A DNA stretch of 64,000 nt from VRUE01 sp963717375 (GCA_963717375.1 OY970329.1:1922001-1986000), one strand, 5' to 3'. Counted from the stretch's first letter, positions 33,085 to 43,200 are shown. Numbers and translations are program-made. The notes: generated by a model not told the origin, from the letters alone.

Positions 33085-33360
33085 TCAGGCGGCGAGCAGC
33101 TTCGCCTTCTGAGCCGCGAACTCCTCCTCGGTAAGGATCCCCTGCTCTTTCAGCTCGCCGAGCTGCTTGAGCTGGTCGAGCATCGACTCGCCGCCTGAGG
33201 GCGCTGCCGGAGCAGCCGGTGGCGGCGCCTGCTGAGCCTGCTGCGCTTCTTCCTGTTGTGCCCAGCGCTGGCCCTGACGGCGCGAGACGCGGTTGCTGAC
33301 CGTGGTGGCGGTTCCGGCGATGACTGCCGTGCGCGCCACTCCTCGAAGTAGTCCTGGCAT
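33085..33360 (-). CDS. SHOCT-domain protein
   Basis: 91-aa protein. An N-terminal hydrophobic/Ala-Thr segment (LRGVARTAVIAGTATTV) is followed by a Gln/Ala/Pro linker and a C-terminal SHOCT motif (MLDQLKQLGELKEQGILTEEEF, then AAQKAKLL). SHOCT modules mediate oligomerisation. GGAG lies seven bases before the ATG. Fifteen bases separate it from the DUF6325-like gene upstream on the same strand, and these two are commonly adjacent in actinobacteria, suggesting a shared membrane or stress role. Confidence 0.85.
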   Translation of the reverse strand: MPGLLRGVARTAVIAGTATTVSNRVSRRQGQRWAQQEEAQQAQQAPPPAAPAAPSGGESMLDQLKQLGELKEQGILTEEEFAAQKAKLLAA

Positions 33361-33374
33361 GGTGTGTTCTCCTC

Positions 33375-33818
33375 TTACTCGGATGCCTCGACCGCGTCGA
33401 GCGCGGCGAGGACGTCTTGAACGGGGATGCGGCCGCTGGCGACCAGCTGGCCGCCGGAGCGACGCACGGCAGCGGCGAACGGTCCGGCCCAGCTGTTCTC
33501 GTAGACGAGCAGGGCGGCCGAGGTGCCGGGCTCGAGCGCGTTGCCGGCCTCCGCGACGTCGTCGTCGCCGAGCAGGCCCGAGGAGGCGCCCTCGAAGGTG
33601 GCGAAGACGTCGACCTCGTCGCCAAGGTCGGCGATCCCCAGCGTCGCGACCGAGCCGTCCTCGGCCTTGGCGATGAAGGCGAGGTCGAGGATGCGGATCA
33701 GGCCGCGGTCGACGAGGTCGATCAGGTGCGGCAGCGCCTCACCCGTCGGCTGCCGTCCAGGCCACTCGACGATCAGGTAATCGATCGGCCCCATCTCGTT
33801 GATCTCGTCGCCGTTCAA
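33375..33818 (-). CDS. DUF6325-like protein
   Basis: 147-aa protein beginning MNGDEINEMGPIDYLIVEWPG, with alternating beta strands and helices (GLIRILDLAFIAKAEDGSV, LLVYENSWAGPFAAAVRRSGG). This matches a small actinobacterial family related to DUF1269-type membrane-associated proteins. The start is TTG at 33818 with AAAGGGG upstream; the internal ATG at 33794 would match the shorter family start. It is co-directional with the SHOCT gene. No enzymatic motif is visible. Confidence 0.75.
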   Translation of the reverse strand: MNGDEINEMGPIDYLIVEWPGRQPTGEALPHLIDLVDRGLIRILDLAFIAKAEDGSVATLGIADLGDEVDVFATFEGASSGLLGDDDVAEAGNALEPGTSAALLVYENSWAGPFAAAVRRSGGQLVASGRIPVQDVLAALDAVEASE

Positions 33819-33914
33819 ATCCGACCCCTTTCGCTGTTTGGTTGCGCGCGGGTCAGACCCGGCAGGGGGACCATAGCGCCGCGGGGCCTTTGGTTGAGGA
33901 TGTTGATGTAAACG

Positions 33915-34592
33915 CTAGGGCGCGGCGGGGACCACCGCGATCGGGCCGCCCTCGGCGGGCAGGTCGGTGGTGTCGAAGGCCGGGGTCTCGAAGCGGGCAG
34001 TCTGCGGCATCTGGGAGACGAACTCCTCCTCGCTCTCGGGGAGGAAGTCGGCGCGCTCGTTGCGGTAATGCATCGGCACCACCCAGCGAGCGTCGAGGCG
34101 TGAGGCGATCGCGCCCGCCTGGGCGGCGCCGATCGTCGGGCCGCCGCCGACCGGGAGGAAGAGCAGGTCGACGGCGCCGATCGCGGCCGCCTGCTCCTCG
34201 CGCAGCTGGCGCTGGCCGAAGTCGCCGAAGTGGGCGACCCGCAGGCCGTCGAGCTCGAAGACGAAGATCGTGTTGGGGCCGCGCTCGGTTCCGGCCACCT
34301 CGTCGTGCTCGGAAGCGACGCCGAGCACCTCGCCGATCGCCTCCGAGTCGTGCTTGCCGGCGGTAGCGCGCAGCGTCTGCGGCTCGCCGCCAATCACCTC
34401 GACGGCGTTGTGGTCGCGGTGCTCGTGGGTGACCAGCAGCAGGTCGACTCCGTCGACCTCGATCGGCGGGTGCTCGAACTTGAGGCCGCGATCGGCCAGC
34501 AGCGGCCCCATGTCGCCGAAGGGATCGATGAAGACCTTTGCTTCCGAACCAGTGAGGGTGAAGGCGGACTGTCCGTGCCACTCAACGCGCAT
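33915..34592 (-). CDS. MBL-fold metal-dependent hydrolase (UlaG-like)
   Basis: 225-aa metallo-beta-lactamase-fold hydrolase. The zinc motif is VTHEHRDHN (His56, His58, Asp60, His61). HFGDFGQ (about residue 118) and VVPMHYRNE (about 178) complete the active site. The overall length and the WHGQSAFTL start match UlaG-like / YtkL-type hydrolases with small ester or phosphodiester substrates. The ATG at 34592 overlaps the end of the upstream MFS gene by 11 bases, so they are co-transcribed. The substrate is unknown. Confidence 0.9.
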   Translation of the reverse strand: MRVEWHGQSAFTLTGSEAKVFIDPFGDMGPLLADRGLKFEHPPIEVDGVDLLLVTHEHRDHNAVEVIGGEPQTLRATAGKHDSEAIGEVLGVASEHDEVAGTERGPNTIFVFELDGLRVAHFGDFGQRQLREEQAAAIGAVDLLFLPVGGGPTIGAAQAGAIASRLDARWVVPMHYRNERADFLPESEEEFVSQMPQTARFETPAFDTTDLPAEGGPIAVVPAAP

Positions 34593-36345
34593 GTTGCTCC
34601 TCCAGTTGTGGGACTTGGGCTGGGCCGGTTGGAGCCTGGGCCGGCTCCTCGGCGTGGTGGTACTGGCCGCCGCGCAGCAGCGAGGCGGCAGCGGCGACGA
34701 GGCAGGCGACGATCGCGAAGGTGAAGGCGGTGTCGAGGCCGTCGCTGAAAGGGCCGGCGATCAGGTGGGGGAAGAAGTCTTGCCCGGTCAGCGCCGCGTG
34801 GGCGTGGGCCGGCAGCGCCGCCAGGGCGTGCGGGCCGACCAGGTGCTGGATCGGGTTGTAGCCGAGGAAGGCGGCGAAGAGGACGGAGATCGGCGGCGTC
34901 TGACCGGCGTGGTGGGCGATCCCGTGGGAGACGCCGTGCGCTTCCAAGCCGCTGCTCAGGGCGGTCGGCAGGCTGGAGGAGAGGCCGATGATCAGCAGGG
35001 TGAAGAAGATGCCGACCGAAAGCACCTGGGCTGAGTTCTGGAAGGTCTGGTTCATGCCCCCGCCGGCGCCGCGGTCGGCGGCGGGCAGGCTGTTCATCAC
35101 CGCGGCGCGGTTGGGTGAGGCGAACATCCCCATCGAGATGCCCTGCAACAGCAGGATCGCGGCGAAGACCGGGTAGGCGAAGTCGATCGGCAGCGACATC
35201 AGCAGCGCGAAGCTGATCGCCGCGGCGATCATTCCGCCGGTGGCGAAGGGGCGGGCGCCGAAGCGGTCGGAGAGGTAGCCCGAAGTCGGCCCGGCCAGCA
35301 GCAGCCCGATCGTCAGCGGCAGCATGTAAATGCCGGCCCAAAGCGGCGTTTCAGTGAAGCCATAGCCGTGCAGCGGCAGCCAGATGCCCTGCAGCCAGAT
35401 GATCAGCATGAACATCAGACCGCCGCGGGAGACCGCGGCGAGGAAAGTGGAGAGGGTGCCGAAGGTGAAGGCGCGGATGCGGAAGAGGGGAAGGCGGAAC
35501 ATCGGCTCGGCGACGCGACGCTCGATTACGGCGAAGGCGATCAGCGAGGTGACCGAGCCGGCCAGCAGGGCGAGCACCAGGGGGCTTCCCCAGCCGGTCG
35601 GGCTGCCGCCGTAGGGGCGGATGCCGTAGGTGACCGCGACCATCACCAGGATCAGGCCGAGGGCGAAGGTGACGTTGCCGCCCCAGTCGATCGACGCGGG
35701 CCGCGGTTTGCTGCGCTCCTCCAGCTTGAGGTAGGCCCAGCCCGTGCCGAAGAGGCCGACCGGGACCGAGATCAGGAAGACCAGGCGCCAGTCGATCGGC
35801 GCCAGCAGGCCACCGAGGATGAGGCCGACGAACATGCCGCTGACGCCGACGATGTTGTTGATCCCCAGCGCCATGCCGCGCTGGTTGGTGGGGAAGGCGT
35901 CGGTGATGATCGCCGCCGCGTTGGCGAGCAGGCAGGCGCCGCCGACCCCCTGGACGATGCGGAAGATGACCAGGTACATGGCGCCGGCCTGTCCGGTCAT
36001 CCAGTCGATCGCCAGCAGCAGCGAGGCAACCGTGTAGATGACGAAGCCGAGGTTGTAGATCTTCACCCGGCCGTAGATGTCGCCGAGCCTGCCCAGGCTG
36101 ACAATGAGGACGCTGGAGACGACCAGGTAGCCGAGGATCATCCAGAGTAGGTAGAAGCTGTTGCCCGGGACCAGCGGGTCGAGGTGGATGCCGCGGAAGA
36201 TGTCGGGCATCGCGATCAGCGTGATCGAGGCGTCGAGCGTTGCCAGCAGGATCGCCAGGGTGGTGTTGGAGAGGGCGATCCACTTGTAGCGGTCGCTGGG
36301 CGGGCTTCCCTTTGCCGACTCGCTGGTCGCGATGCTCGCAGACAC
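34582..36345 (-). CDS. MFS exporter, DHA2-type (14 TMS)
   Basis: 587-aa major facilitator with about 14 helices. LATLDASITLIAMPDI (TM1), SLGRLGDIYGRVK (motif A) and GVGGACLLANAAAIITDAFP (TM4) are characteristic. Extra hydrophilic sequence near residues 490-545 is longer than typical. The open frame extends to 36648, but the GTG at 36345 is the only plausible start before TM1. It is divergent from the marR gene, with a 32-bp palindrome 10 bases upstream of the start. It is probably MarR-repressed and co-transcribed with the MBL gene. Confidence 0.88.
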   Translation of the reverse strand: MSASIATSESAKGSPPSDRYKWIALSNTTLAILLATLDASITLIAMPDIFRGIHLDPLVPGNSFYLLWMILGYLVVSSVLIVSLGRLGDIYGRVKIYNLGFVIYTVASLLLAIDWMTGQAGAMYLVIFRIVQGVGGACLLANAAAIITDAFPTNQRGMALGINNIVGVSGMFVGLILGGLLAPIDWRLVFLISVPVGLFGTGWAYLKLEERSKPRPASIDWGGNVTFALGLILVMVAVTYGIRPYGGSPTGWGSPLVLALLAGSVTSLIAFAVIERRVAEPMFRLPLFRIRAFTFGTLSTFLAAVSRGGLMFMLIIWLQGIWLPLHGYGFTETPLWAGIYMLPLTIGLLLAGPTSGYLSDRFGARPFATGGMIAAAISFALLMSLPIDFAYPVFAAILLLQGISMGMFASPNRAAVMNSLPAADRGAGGGMNQTFQNSAQVLSVGIFFTLLIIGLSSSLPTALSSGLEAHGVSHGIAHHAGQTPPISVLFAAFLGYNPIQHLVGPHALAALPAHAHAALTGQDFFPHLIAGPFSDGLDTAFTFAIVACLVAAAASLLRGGQYHHAEEPAQAPTGPAQVPQLEEQHAR

Positions 36346-36355
36346 AGTCTCAATA

Positions 36356-36387
36356 TACACAGGCAAACTGCGCAGTTTGCCTGTGTA
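36356..36387. promoter_or_regulatory. 32-bp perfect palindromic operator
   Basis: Half-site TACACAGGCAAACTGC (36356-36371) is followed directly by its exact inverse (36372-36387). It occupies the centre of the 51-base gap between the divergent MFS and marR genes. A dimeric MarR protein would bind such a site and could repress both directions. Confidence 0.75.
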
Positions 36388-36396
36388 CTTTCGGGT

Positions 36397-36831
36397 ATGA
36401 TCGGCGCCGTGCCGACCCGTGTGGACAGTGGACCGCTCGCCAGCGAGCTGCGGGTAGTGCTGGGTCACCTGATCCGCCGCCTGCGCACCGAGCATCGCTT
36501 CTCGCTCTCGCAGGGCTCCGTTCTGGGCCGGCTGGATCGCGGGGGACCGCAGAGCACGAGCAAGCTCGCCGCGGCAGAGCGCGTGCGGCCGCAGTCGATG
36601 AGCCAGACGGTGGCCGAGCTCGAGTCCCAGGGCCTGGTCGAGCGGCACGCCGACCCGGCCGATGGTCGCAGCGCCCTGATCGAGCTGACCGAAGCGGGCC
36701 TGACCGAGCTGCGCGAGGACCGCGGCCGGCGGGAGGGGTGGCTGGCGCAGGCGCTCGAGAGCTTCAGCGACGAGGAGCGCGAGGTCCTCGATCGGGCGGT
36801 GCGCCTGCTGGCGCGACTGGGAGAGCTTTGA
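36397..36831 (+). CDS. MarR-family transcriptional regulator
   Basis: 144-aa winged-helix regulator. The recognition region is STSKLAAAERVRPQSMSQTVAELESQGLVERHADPADGRS (read as STSKLAAAERVRPQSM and the wing RHADPADGRSALIELTE), with flanking dimerisation helices. The ATG at 36397 follows the operator; a GTG at 36409 is an alternative. Its stop overlaps the TTG start of the next MFS gene (TTGA). It lies between two DHA2 exporters, so it probably controls both in response to a toxic ligand. Confidence 0.9.
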   Translation: MIGAVPTRVDSGPLASELRVVLGHLIRRLRTEHRFSLSQGSVLGRLDRGGPQSTSKLAAAERVRPQSMSQTVAELESQGLVERHADPADGRSALIELTEAGLTELREDRGRREGWLAQALESFSDEEREVLDRAVRLLARLGEL

Positions 36832-38309
36832 CCGCGCCGGAACCGGGCGGCCGGCGCCGCTGGATCGCCCTGGTCGTGCTCTGCCTCGGCCAGCTGATGA
36901 TCGTGCTCGACGCGACCATCGTCAACGTCGCCCTACCTTCGATCCAGGGCGACCTGCACTTCACCCAGGCGAGCCTGACCTGGGTCGTCAACGCCTACCT
37001 GATCGCCTTCGGCAGCTTTCTCCTGCTGGCCGGCCGTCTCGGCGATTTGATCGGCCGCAAGAAGGTCTTCCTCGGCGGCCTCACCCTGTTCACGGTCGCC
37101 TCGGCGCTTTGCGGCCTCGCCGACGACCAGACGCTGCTGATCGCGGCGCGCTTCGTCCAGGGCATCGGTGGCGCCGTCGCCTCCTCGGTGATCATCGCGA
37201 TCATCGTCACCGAGTTCCGCCGGCCGCGGGAGCAGGCGAAAGCGATGGGCGTCTTCGCCTTCGTCGCCTCGGCGGGAGGCTCGATCGGGCTGCTGGCGGG
37301 CGGGGTGCTCACCCACGCGCTCGACTGGCACTGGATCTTTTTCATCAACCTGCCGATCGGGCTGCTGACGATCGCGCTGGGAATGGTCCTGGTCGAGGAG
37401 AACGAGGGGGCGGGGCTGCGCCAGGGCGTCGACATCCTCGGCTCGGTCCTGATCACCGCGGCGATGATGCTCGGCGTCTACACGATCGTGAAGACCGGCG
37501 ACTACGGCTGGGGCTCGGCGCGGACGCTCGGTTTCGGTGCCGTGGCGTTGGCGATGATCGCCGCCTTCGGCGTCTATGAGTCGCGGATCGAGAACCCGAT
37601 CGTGCCGCTGCGGGTGCTGCGCCTGCGCAGCCTCACCGGAGCCAACATCGTGCGCGGCCTGCTCGTGATCGGCATGTTCTCCTCCTTCTTCCTCGGCGCC
37701 CTCTACCTCGAGCACGTGCTCGACTACAGCGCCGTCCAGACCGGGCTCGCTTTCATGCCGATGACGCTCAGCATCGGTGCCCTCTCGGTTGCCGTGACGC
37801 CCCGCCTGCTGCACCGCTTCGGCGCCAAGCAGACCCTGATCCCGGGCCTGGTAATGACCCTCGCCGGCCTGATCCTCTTCGCCCGCATCCCCGTCGATGC
37901 CACCTACTGGCCCGACCTCTTCCCGGCCTTCCTCCTCCTCGGCCTCGGCGCCGGCACCTCCTTCATGCCGCTGATCACCCTGGCGATGTCCGAGGTCCCC
38001 AAGGCCGACGCCGGCCTCGGCTCGGGCCTGATCAACGTCTCCCAGCAGATGTCGGCGGCGATCGGCGTGGCCGTTCTCGGCACTCTTGCCGCAAGTCGAA
38101 CCAGCGACCTAATAGCCGAAGGCCACTCCCAGGCCAACGCCCTGACCAGTGGCTTTCACTTCTCCTTCACGATCGCCGCCTGCTGCGTAGCGCTCGGCAT
38201 AGTCCTGGCCGCCACCGTCCTACGCTCGGCCCAGGCACCTGAGCCGGCCCAGCCGACAACCGAGGAACTCCAGATCCGCGAAGGCCTGCTGGCCGACGAG
38301 ATGGTCTGA
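36828..38309 (+). CDS. MFS exporter, DHA2-type (14 TMS)
   Basis: 493-aa major facilitator. MIVLDATIVNVALPSIQGDL-type TM1 (D in the helix), GRLGDLIGRKKVF motif A and RFVQGIGGAVASSVIIAII are hallmark DHA2 sequences, with about 14 helices. The start is TTG at 36828, overlapping the marR stop by 4 bases; earlier frame sequence is out-of-frame translation of marR. It converges with a hypothetical secreted gene 1 base away. It probably provides proton-driven export under MarR control; the substrate is unknown. Confidence 0.9.
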   Translation: MTAPEPGGRRRWIALVVLCLGQLMIVLDATIVNVALPSIQGDLHFTQASLTWVVNAYLIAFGSFLLLAGRLGDLIGRKKVFLGGLTLFTVASALCGLADDQTLLIAARFVQGIGGAVASSVIIAIIVTEFRRPREQAKAMGVFAFVASAGGSIGLLAGGVLTHALDWHWIFFINLPIGLLTIALGMVLVEENEGAGLRQGVDILGSVLITAAMMLGVYTIVKTGDYGWGSARTLGFGAVALAMIAAFGVYESRIENPIVPLRVLRLRSLTGANIVRGLLVIGMFSSFFLGALYLEHVLDYSAVQTGLAFMPMTLSIGALSVAVTPRLLHRFGAKQTLIPGLVMTLAGLILFARIPVDATYWPDLFPAFLLLGLGAGTSFMPLITLAMSEVPKADAGLGSGLINVSQQMSAAIGVAVLGTLAASRTSDLIAEGHSQANALTSGFHFSFTIAACCVALGIVLAATVLRSAQAPEPAQPTTEELQIREGLLADEMV

Positions 38310-38310
38310 A

Positions 38311-38934
38311 TTACCGGCGGGTTCTTCCGCCGCAGGTCAGCCGCTGCAGTCCAAGCGGACGGCGGACCCGCTGGCTCGCGGTCCCACCGGCAACGGGGGC
38401 GATCTTGTAATAGAGGGAGAGGCGAACTGAGCGGAGGCAGCCGACTTCATTGGCATCGACGAGGTTGCCGTAGAAGGGGACGTTGTACGTCGCCCCCGGC
38501 ACGACCTCGTTGCTGAGCTTCCCGCTCGGTTCTTCTTCCCGCGTGTAGGGATCGTCAGGGTCCAGTTCCGGAACGTCGATCAAGCGCTGCGACGTCATCA
38601 GGATTGGCGCATATCCACGGTGGAGGTGCTTGACGTCGCGGACGGCCAGTTCGATTTGAAGCGTCATCTTGAACTGCGTCATGCAGGCCGCCGGCACGGC
38701 TGGGATTTTCGTCCTGACAGTGGCGTCAAATACAACTTGGTGGGCGGGGTCCGGCTTGCCTCTCGTGATCTGCATGAGCTTGAGCGGCTTGGGAGCAGCA
38801 GAAGCCGCGGCAAAGCAAGACGACTTTGTAGTGGCAGGTTCGCCGCTGGCGCCGGTCGCCAGGAGCGAGGCAACGATCGCGAAGCTCAGGACGAGCATCG
38901 TCAAGCGTCGCGTTCTTCTCCTCGGCGAAACCAT
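38311..38934 (-). CDS. Secreted hypothetical protein
   Basis: 207-aa protein with an Arg-rich n-region and hydrophobic core (LTMLVLSFAIVASLLATGASG) giving a signal peptide. The mature part is beta-rich with four Cys (near 40, 84, 167 and 200) that could form two disulphides. There is no recognised domain. The style resembles the small secreted proteins elsewhere in the window. It is isolated, convergent with the MFS gene. Coding-frame composition is normal for the genome. Confidence 0.65.
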   Translation of the reverse strand: MVSPRRRTRRLTMLVLSFAIVASLLATGASGEPATTKSSCFAAASAAPKPLKLMQITRGKPDPAHQVVFDATVRTKIPAVPAACMTQFKMTLQIELAVRDVKHLHRGYAPILMTSQRLIDVPELDPDDPYTREEEPSGKLSNEVVPGATYNVPFYGNLVDANEVGCLRSVRLSLYYKIAPVAGGTASQRVRRPLGLQRLTCGGRTRR

Positions 38935-38993
38935 TCGAGTGCGGCACCCTAGAGGAGTCGCGCGGTCCGGCGATCAGACGCCAGAGCTGATGC

Positions 38994-40007
38994 CTAGTCG
39001 CCGACGCGCACGACGAGCTTGCCGACGTTGGCGCCGTCGAAGAGCATGTTGATCGCGCTGGGCAGCTCCTCGAAGCCCTCGACGACGGTCTCCAGCGGCT
39101 CGAGGCTGCCGTCGGCGATCCACTCCGCCAGTTGCGCCGAGACCTTAGCCAGCTTGTCGAAGTGGTCGAGGATGATGAAGCCCTGCAGGCTGGCGCGCTT
39201 GACGAGCAGGTTGCCGAAGGCCTCGCGCGGGCCGGCCGGCGGGGCGCTGTCGTTGTAGCCGGAGATCAGCCCGCAGAGCGCGATCCGGGCGTGGAGTTTG
39301 AGGCGGGCGAAGATCGCATCCATGATCTCGCCGCCGACGTTCTCGAAGTCGACATCGATGCCGTTCGGGGTGGCGGCCTTGAGCTGCGCGCGCCAGTCCT
39401 CGGCGCGATGGTCAACGGCCGCGTCGAAGCCGAGCTTCTCGGTCAGGATCGAGCACTTCTCGGGCCCGCCGGCGATGCCGACGACGCGGGCGCCATCGCG
39501 CTTCGCAAGTTGTCCGGCCACCGAACCGACCGCGCCAGCGGCCGCCGAGATGACGACCGTCTCACCCTCCCGCGGCTTGCCGATTTCGCGCATCCCCACC
39601 CAAGCGGTGAGGCCGGTCATGCCGAGCGCGCCTAGGTAGAGGCTGGGGGAGACCCCCTCGACCTCGGGGACGCGCTGCATGGGAGCCGTGTCGGAGGCGA
39701 TGAAGTATTCGGTCCACCCGCTCAGCCCCTGGACAAGTTGTCCCTCCTCGTAGTCGGGGTGCTTGGACTCGACCACCCGGCCAAGGCCAAGGCCGCGCAT
39801 TGTCTCGCCGATCGCAACCGGCGGCAGGTACCCCGGCACGTCGCTGATCCACCCCCGGTTGGTCGGATCAAGCGAGACCCACTCGGTGCGGACCAACGCC
39901 TCGCCGTCGCCGATCGCCGGCAGCTCCTCCTCGACGAGCTCGAAGGTCCCGTCATCGATCCGCCCCTCGGGGCGCTGGCGCAATGCAAAGCGGCGATTGA
40001 CCGGCAC
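38994..40007 (-). CDS. NADP-dependent MDR oxidoreductase (CurA/PTGR-like)
   Basis: 337-aa zinc-free medium-chain reductase. WVSLDPTNRGWISD (about residue 43), GETMRGLGLGRVVES, GMTGLTAWVGMREIGKPREGETVVISAAAGAVGSVAGQLAK (coenzyme site AAAGAVGSVA at about 155) and FENVGGEIMDAIFARL are diagnostic of the leukotriene B4 dehydrogenase / curcumin reductase subfamily, which reduces alkenal double bonds with NADPH. ATG at 40007. It probably detoxifies reactive carbonyls. No operon partner is visible. Confidence 0.92.
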   Translation of the reverse strand: MPVNRRFALRQRPEGRIDDGTFELVEEELPAIGDGEALVRTEWVSLDPTNRGWISDVPGYLPPVAIGETMRGLGLGRVVESKHPDYEEGQLVQGLSGWTEYFIASDTAPMQRVPEVEGVSPSLYLGALGMTGLTAWVGMREIGKPREGETVVISAAAGAVGSVAGQLAKRDGARVVGIAGGPEKCSILTEKLGFDAAVDHRAEDWRAQLKAATPNGIDVDFENVGGEIMDAIFARLKLHARIALCGLISGYNDSAPPAGPREAFGNLLVKRASLQGFIILDHFDKLAKVSAQLAEWIADGSLEPLETVVEGFEELPSAINMLFDGANVGKLVVRVGD

Positions 40008-40102
40008 GAATCGAGTCTACATTCGGCCGAGAGAGCCGAGTGCGCGGCTGGGCCGGGCCTTTGCTGATCCATACCGATTCGGATACCTTGAGCCCCGCAG
40101 AA

Positions 40103-40184
40103 TGCCGGAGTGGTTGAACGGGGCAGTCTAGAAAGCTGTTGTTGCGCCTTTGGTGTGCCGTGGGTTGAAATCCCACGTCCCGGC
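40103..40184 (+). pseudogene. tRNA-Ser-like remnant
   Basis: D-arm to anticodon arm resembles bacterial tRNA-Ser: TGCCGGAGTGG, then an anticodon loop CT-AGA-AA (AGA, Ser) on a weak stem, a variable-arm-like stretch, and a T-arm GTGGG/CCCAC (40160-40176). The T-loop TTGAAAT has lost the conserved C, and the 5' and 3' acceptor segments do not pair. I judge it a degenerate copy rather than a working tRNA. Confidence 0.55.
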
Positions 40185-40206
40185 GGGATCGAAAGGAAGG
40201 TGAGAT

Positions 40207-43200
40207 TTGCGGGGTTCATGGCGGTTTTGGTCTGTATTGACGATGGTGGGCGGTTTTCTCCTTTGCGCCTCGAGCGCGTCGGCTTACGGACCGGAGAATC
40301 TTGACGCGGGCCTCCAGCACACATGCTTTGTGACGCCAGCCGGGACGATCAAGTGCTGGGGCGACAACGAACACGGCCAGCTGGGCGACGGGACCACGAT
40401 CGAGCGGCATGCCCCCGTTGAAGTCACCGGCATCTCCGGAGTGATCCAGGTCACCACGGGCGCGAGTTTCACCTGCGCCCTGACGGGAGAAGGCAAGGTG
40501 TGGTGTTGGGGAGACAACGAACACGGCCAGCTGGGCGACGGGACCACCACCGACAGGCACAGTCCAGTCGAAGTCACCGGGCAGCCACCCGCGGTCGAAA
40601 TCGCGGCGGGAGGAGATCACACCTGCGCGATCGCCGAAGCGCCCGGGACCTGGTGTTGGGGAGACAACGAACACGGCCAGCTGGGCGACGGAACCACCAC
40701 CGACAGGCACGGTCCAGTCGAAGTCCCCGGCCTCTCTGGGGCTGGTGGGATTACCGCCGGAACGGCGCACACCTGCGCGCGTTTCGAAGCCAGAGTCGAA
40801 TGCTGGGGAGACAACGAACACGGCCAGCTCGGCGACGGCACGACGACCGAGCGGCACAGTCCCGTCATCGCCATCTCCGGTTTTGTCGGGACGATCACGG
40901 CAGGAAGCGAACACACCTGCGCCAACATAGGAGTCAGAACGAGCGTCTGGTGTTGGGGCGACAACGAACACGGCCAGCTGGGCGACGGGACCACCACCGA
41001 CAGGCACAGTCCAGTCGAAGTCATCGAACTGCCCGACAGCGGGGCGCTAGTCGCAGGCGGGTCCTATACGTGCACCGTCTCCTATTTTGCCTGGTGTTGG
41101 GGGGACAACGAACGCGGCCAGCTGGATGACGGAACGACGATCGATCGCTACACCCCCGTCAAGCTCGAAGGCCACCCGATCAACGGCCTAATCGCAGCGG
41201 GCGGCTCCCATGCCTGCACCCTCAATGAACCCGGCAAGATCCGGTGTTGGGGCGACAACGAACACGGCCAGCTGGGTAATGGCTCGACGTCTGTCAGTTC
41301 CGCACCGGTTGGCGTCAAGACACTGGCAGGAGCGACCGCCGTCGCGACGGGAGGGTCGACATCGTGCGCTGTCACCGGTGGCGCCAAGGTCAAATGCTGG
41401 GGAGCGCAGAATGATGCCTCCTCCCCGACCGAGATTGCCGGCCTCGCAGGCGTCACTGATATCGGCGTGGGCGCTAATCATTCCTGCGCGCTCGCCACCC
41501 AGATGGGCAAGGTCTGGTGCTGGGGAGGTAACGAAGACGGTCAGCTCGGCGACGGGACCACCACCGACCGGGACGAGCCTGTGGAAGCCTCCGGCCTCGC
41601 GACCGCGACCTCGATCACCCTGGGCGGCCTCCACACCTGTGCCGTGATTGAAGCCGGGACGGTCAAGTGCTGGGGCGACAACGAGCACGGCCAGCTGGGC
41701 GACGGCACGACGACCGAGCGGCACGCCCCCGTTGAGGTCACTGGCGTCTCCGGAGTGACTGAGGTCACCGCGGGCGCGAGTTTCAACTGCGCCCTGACCG
41801 GAGAAGGCAAGGTCAAGTGCTGGGGCGACAACGAACACGGCCAGCTGGGCGACGGAACCACCACCGAGAGACATAGTCCAGTCGAAGTCACCGGGCTGCC
41901 GCCCGCGGTAGAAGTCGCGGCGGGAGGTGATCACGTCTGCGCGATCTCCGAAGCGCTCGAGGTCTGGTGTTGGGGAGACAACGAACACGGCCAGCTGGGC
42001 GACGGGACCACCACCGACAGGCACAGTCCAGTCGAAGTCACCGGGCTCTCTGGAGCAGCCCAGATCACCTCCGGGGCCGACCACACCTGCGTGATAGGGA
42101 CCGCAGCGTATGGACTTTTCTGGTGCTGGGGCAGCAACGAACACGGTCAGCTGGGCGACGGCACGAAGACCGAGCGGCATGCCCCTGCCATGGTCCGATT
42201 CCTGGCCGAAAGCTCGATGCTCGCCGCGGGCGGAGCGCATACCTGCGCCGTCCTGCACTCGGGCCTGGTCGAATGCTGGGGCGCCAACGAACACGGTCAG
42301 CTGGGCGACGGGACCAATACCCAGCAGAGCAGCCCGGTCGACGCTCCGGTCGAACAGCAGGGGCAGAGGGTCTTTGTCCAGACGATTGGCAGCCTTACGC
42401 TCGGCGAACCTGACTTCCGGCTCGAGGCCAGGTCGTCGTCCAATCTCGACGTCACCTACATGTCGCTGACCCCGGACGTCTGCACGATCGTCTCCCGCGA
42501 AGTCCATCTCGTGGGCCTCGGAGAATGCAAGGTGGCGTCAGAACAGGCGGGCAACCTCAGATACGCCGCTGCCATCCCAGTCGAGCGTCGCTTTCAGGTC
42601 GGACTGACCCCCGGGACGGGGGCGATATCGGGTCGAGTCACCAAGGAAGACGGCGAACACGACCCTCTAGCCCAGATCCTCGTCTGTGCGCTCCAAGATG
42701 AAGAAGAAGAGGAAGGGCAGGGCGAGAACTGCGTACTCACCGACGCGGACGGTAGATACATCATTCCGAACCTGCCAGTAGGCGTGTACAACGTCGAATT
42801 CTGGCCGCGATATTCGGGCTCCGGTTACGTGTTCGAGTATTACCAAAACGCGCTGTCCTGGTCACACGCGAAACCAGTTGAAGTCACGGAAGATTTGGTG
42901 GAGGGAGTCGATGCCGAACTTACGGATGGCGGCGAAATATGGGGCGAGGTCACCGCTGCCTCAGACGGAGAATCGCTCGGCAATGTCCTCGTCTGCGCCG
43001 AAGACGTCAACCAGGAATTCGAAGAATGCGAACACACCGGCGCAGACGGCACCTACAGGATCCAGGGTCTGGTCAAAGGCAAATACGCAGTCTCGTTTCT
43101 AGTGCCTGAAGGCGAAGGCTTTCGAAACCAGGTCTACAAAGGCAGGTCGGATTCGAGCGAAGCCGACCTGATTCAGGTCGCGACAGGGGGAGTGGTCGGA

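Noticed and set aside
36240..36827. N-terminal extension of the second DHA2 frame
   Set aside because: It is out-of-frame translation of marR; TTG 36828 gives the normal TM1 start.
40103..40184. Functional tRNA-Ser
   Set aside because: Acceptor halves do not pair and the T-loop lacks its conserved C; kept as a remnant.
40342..42340. Regular repeats resembling a CRISPR array
   Set aside because: The units are 130-160 bases, in frame and translate to RCC1 blades; there are no short spacers.
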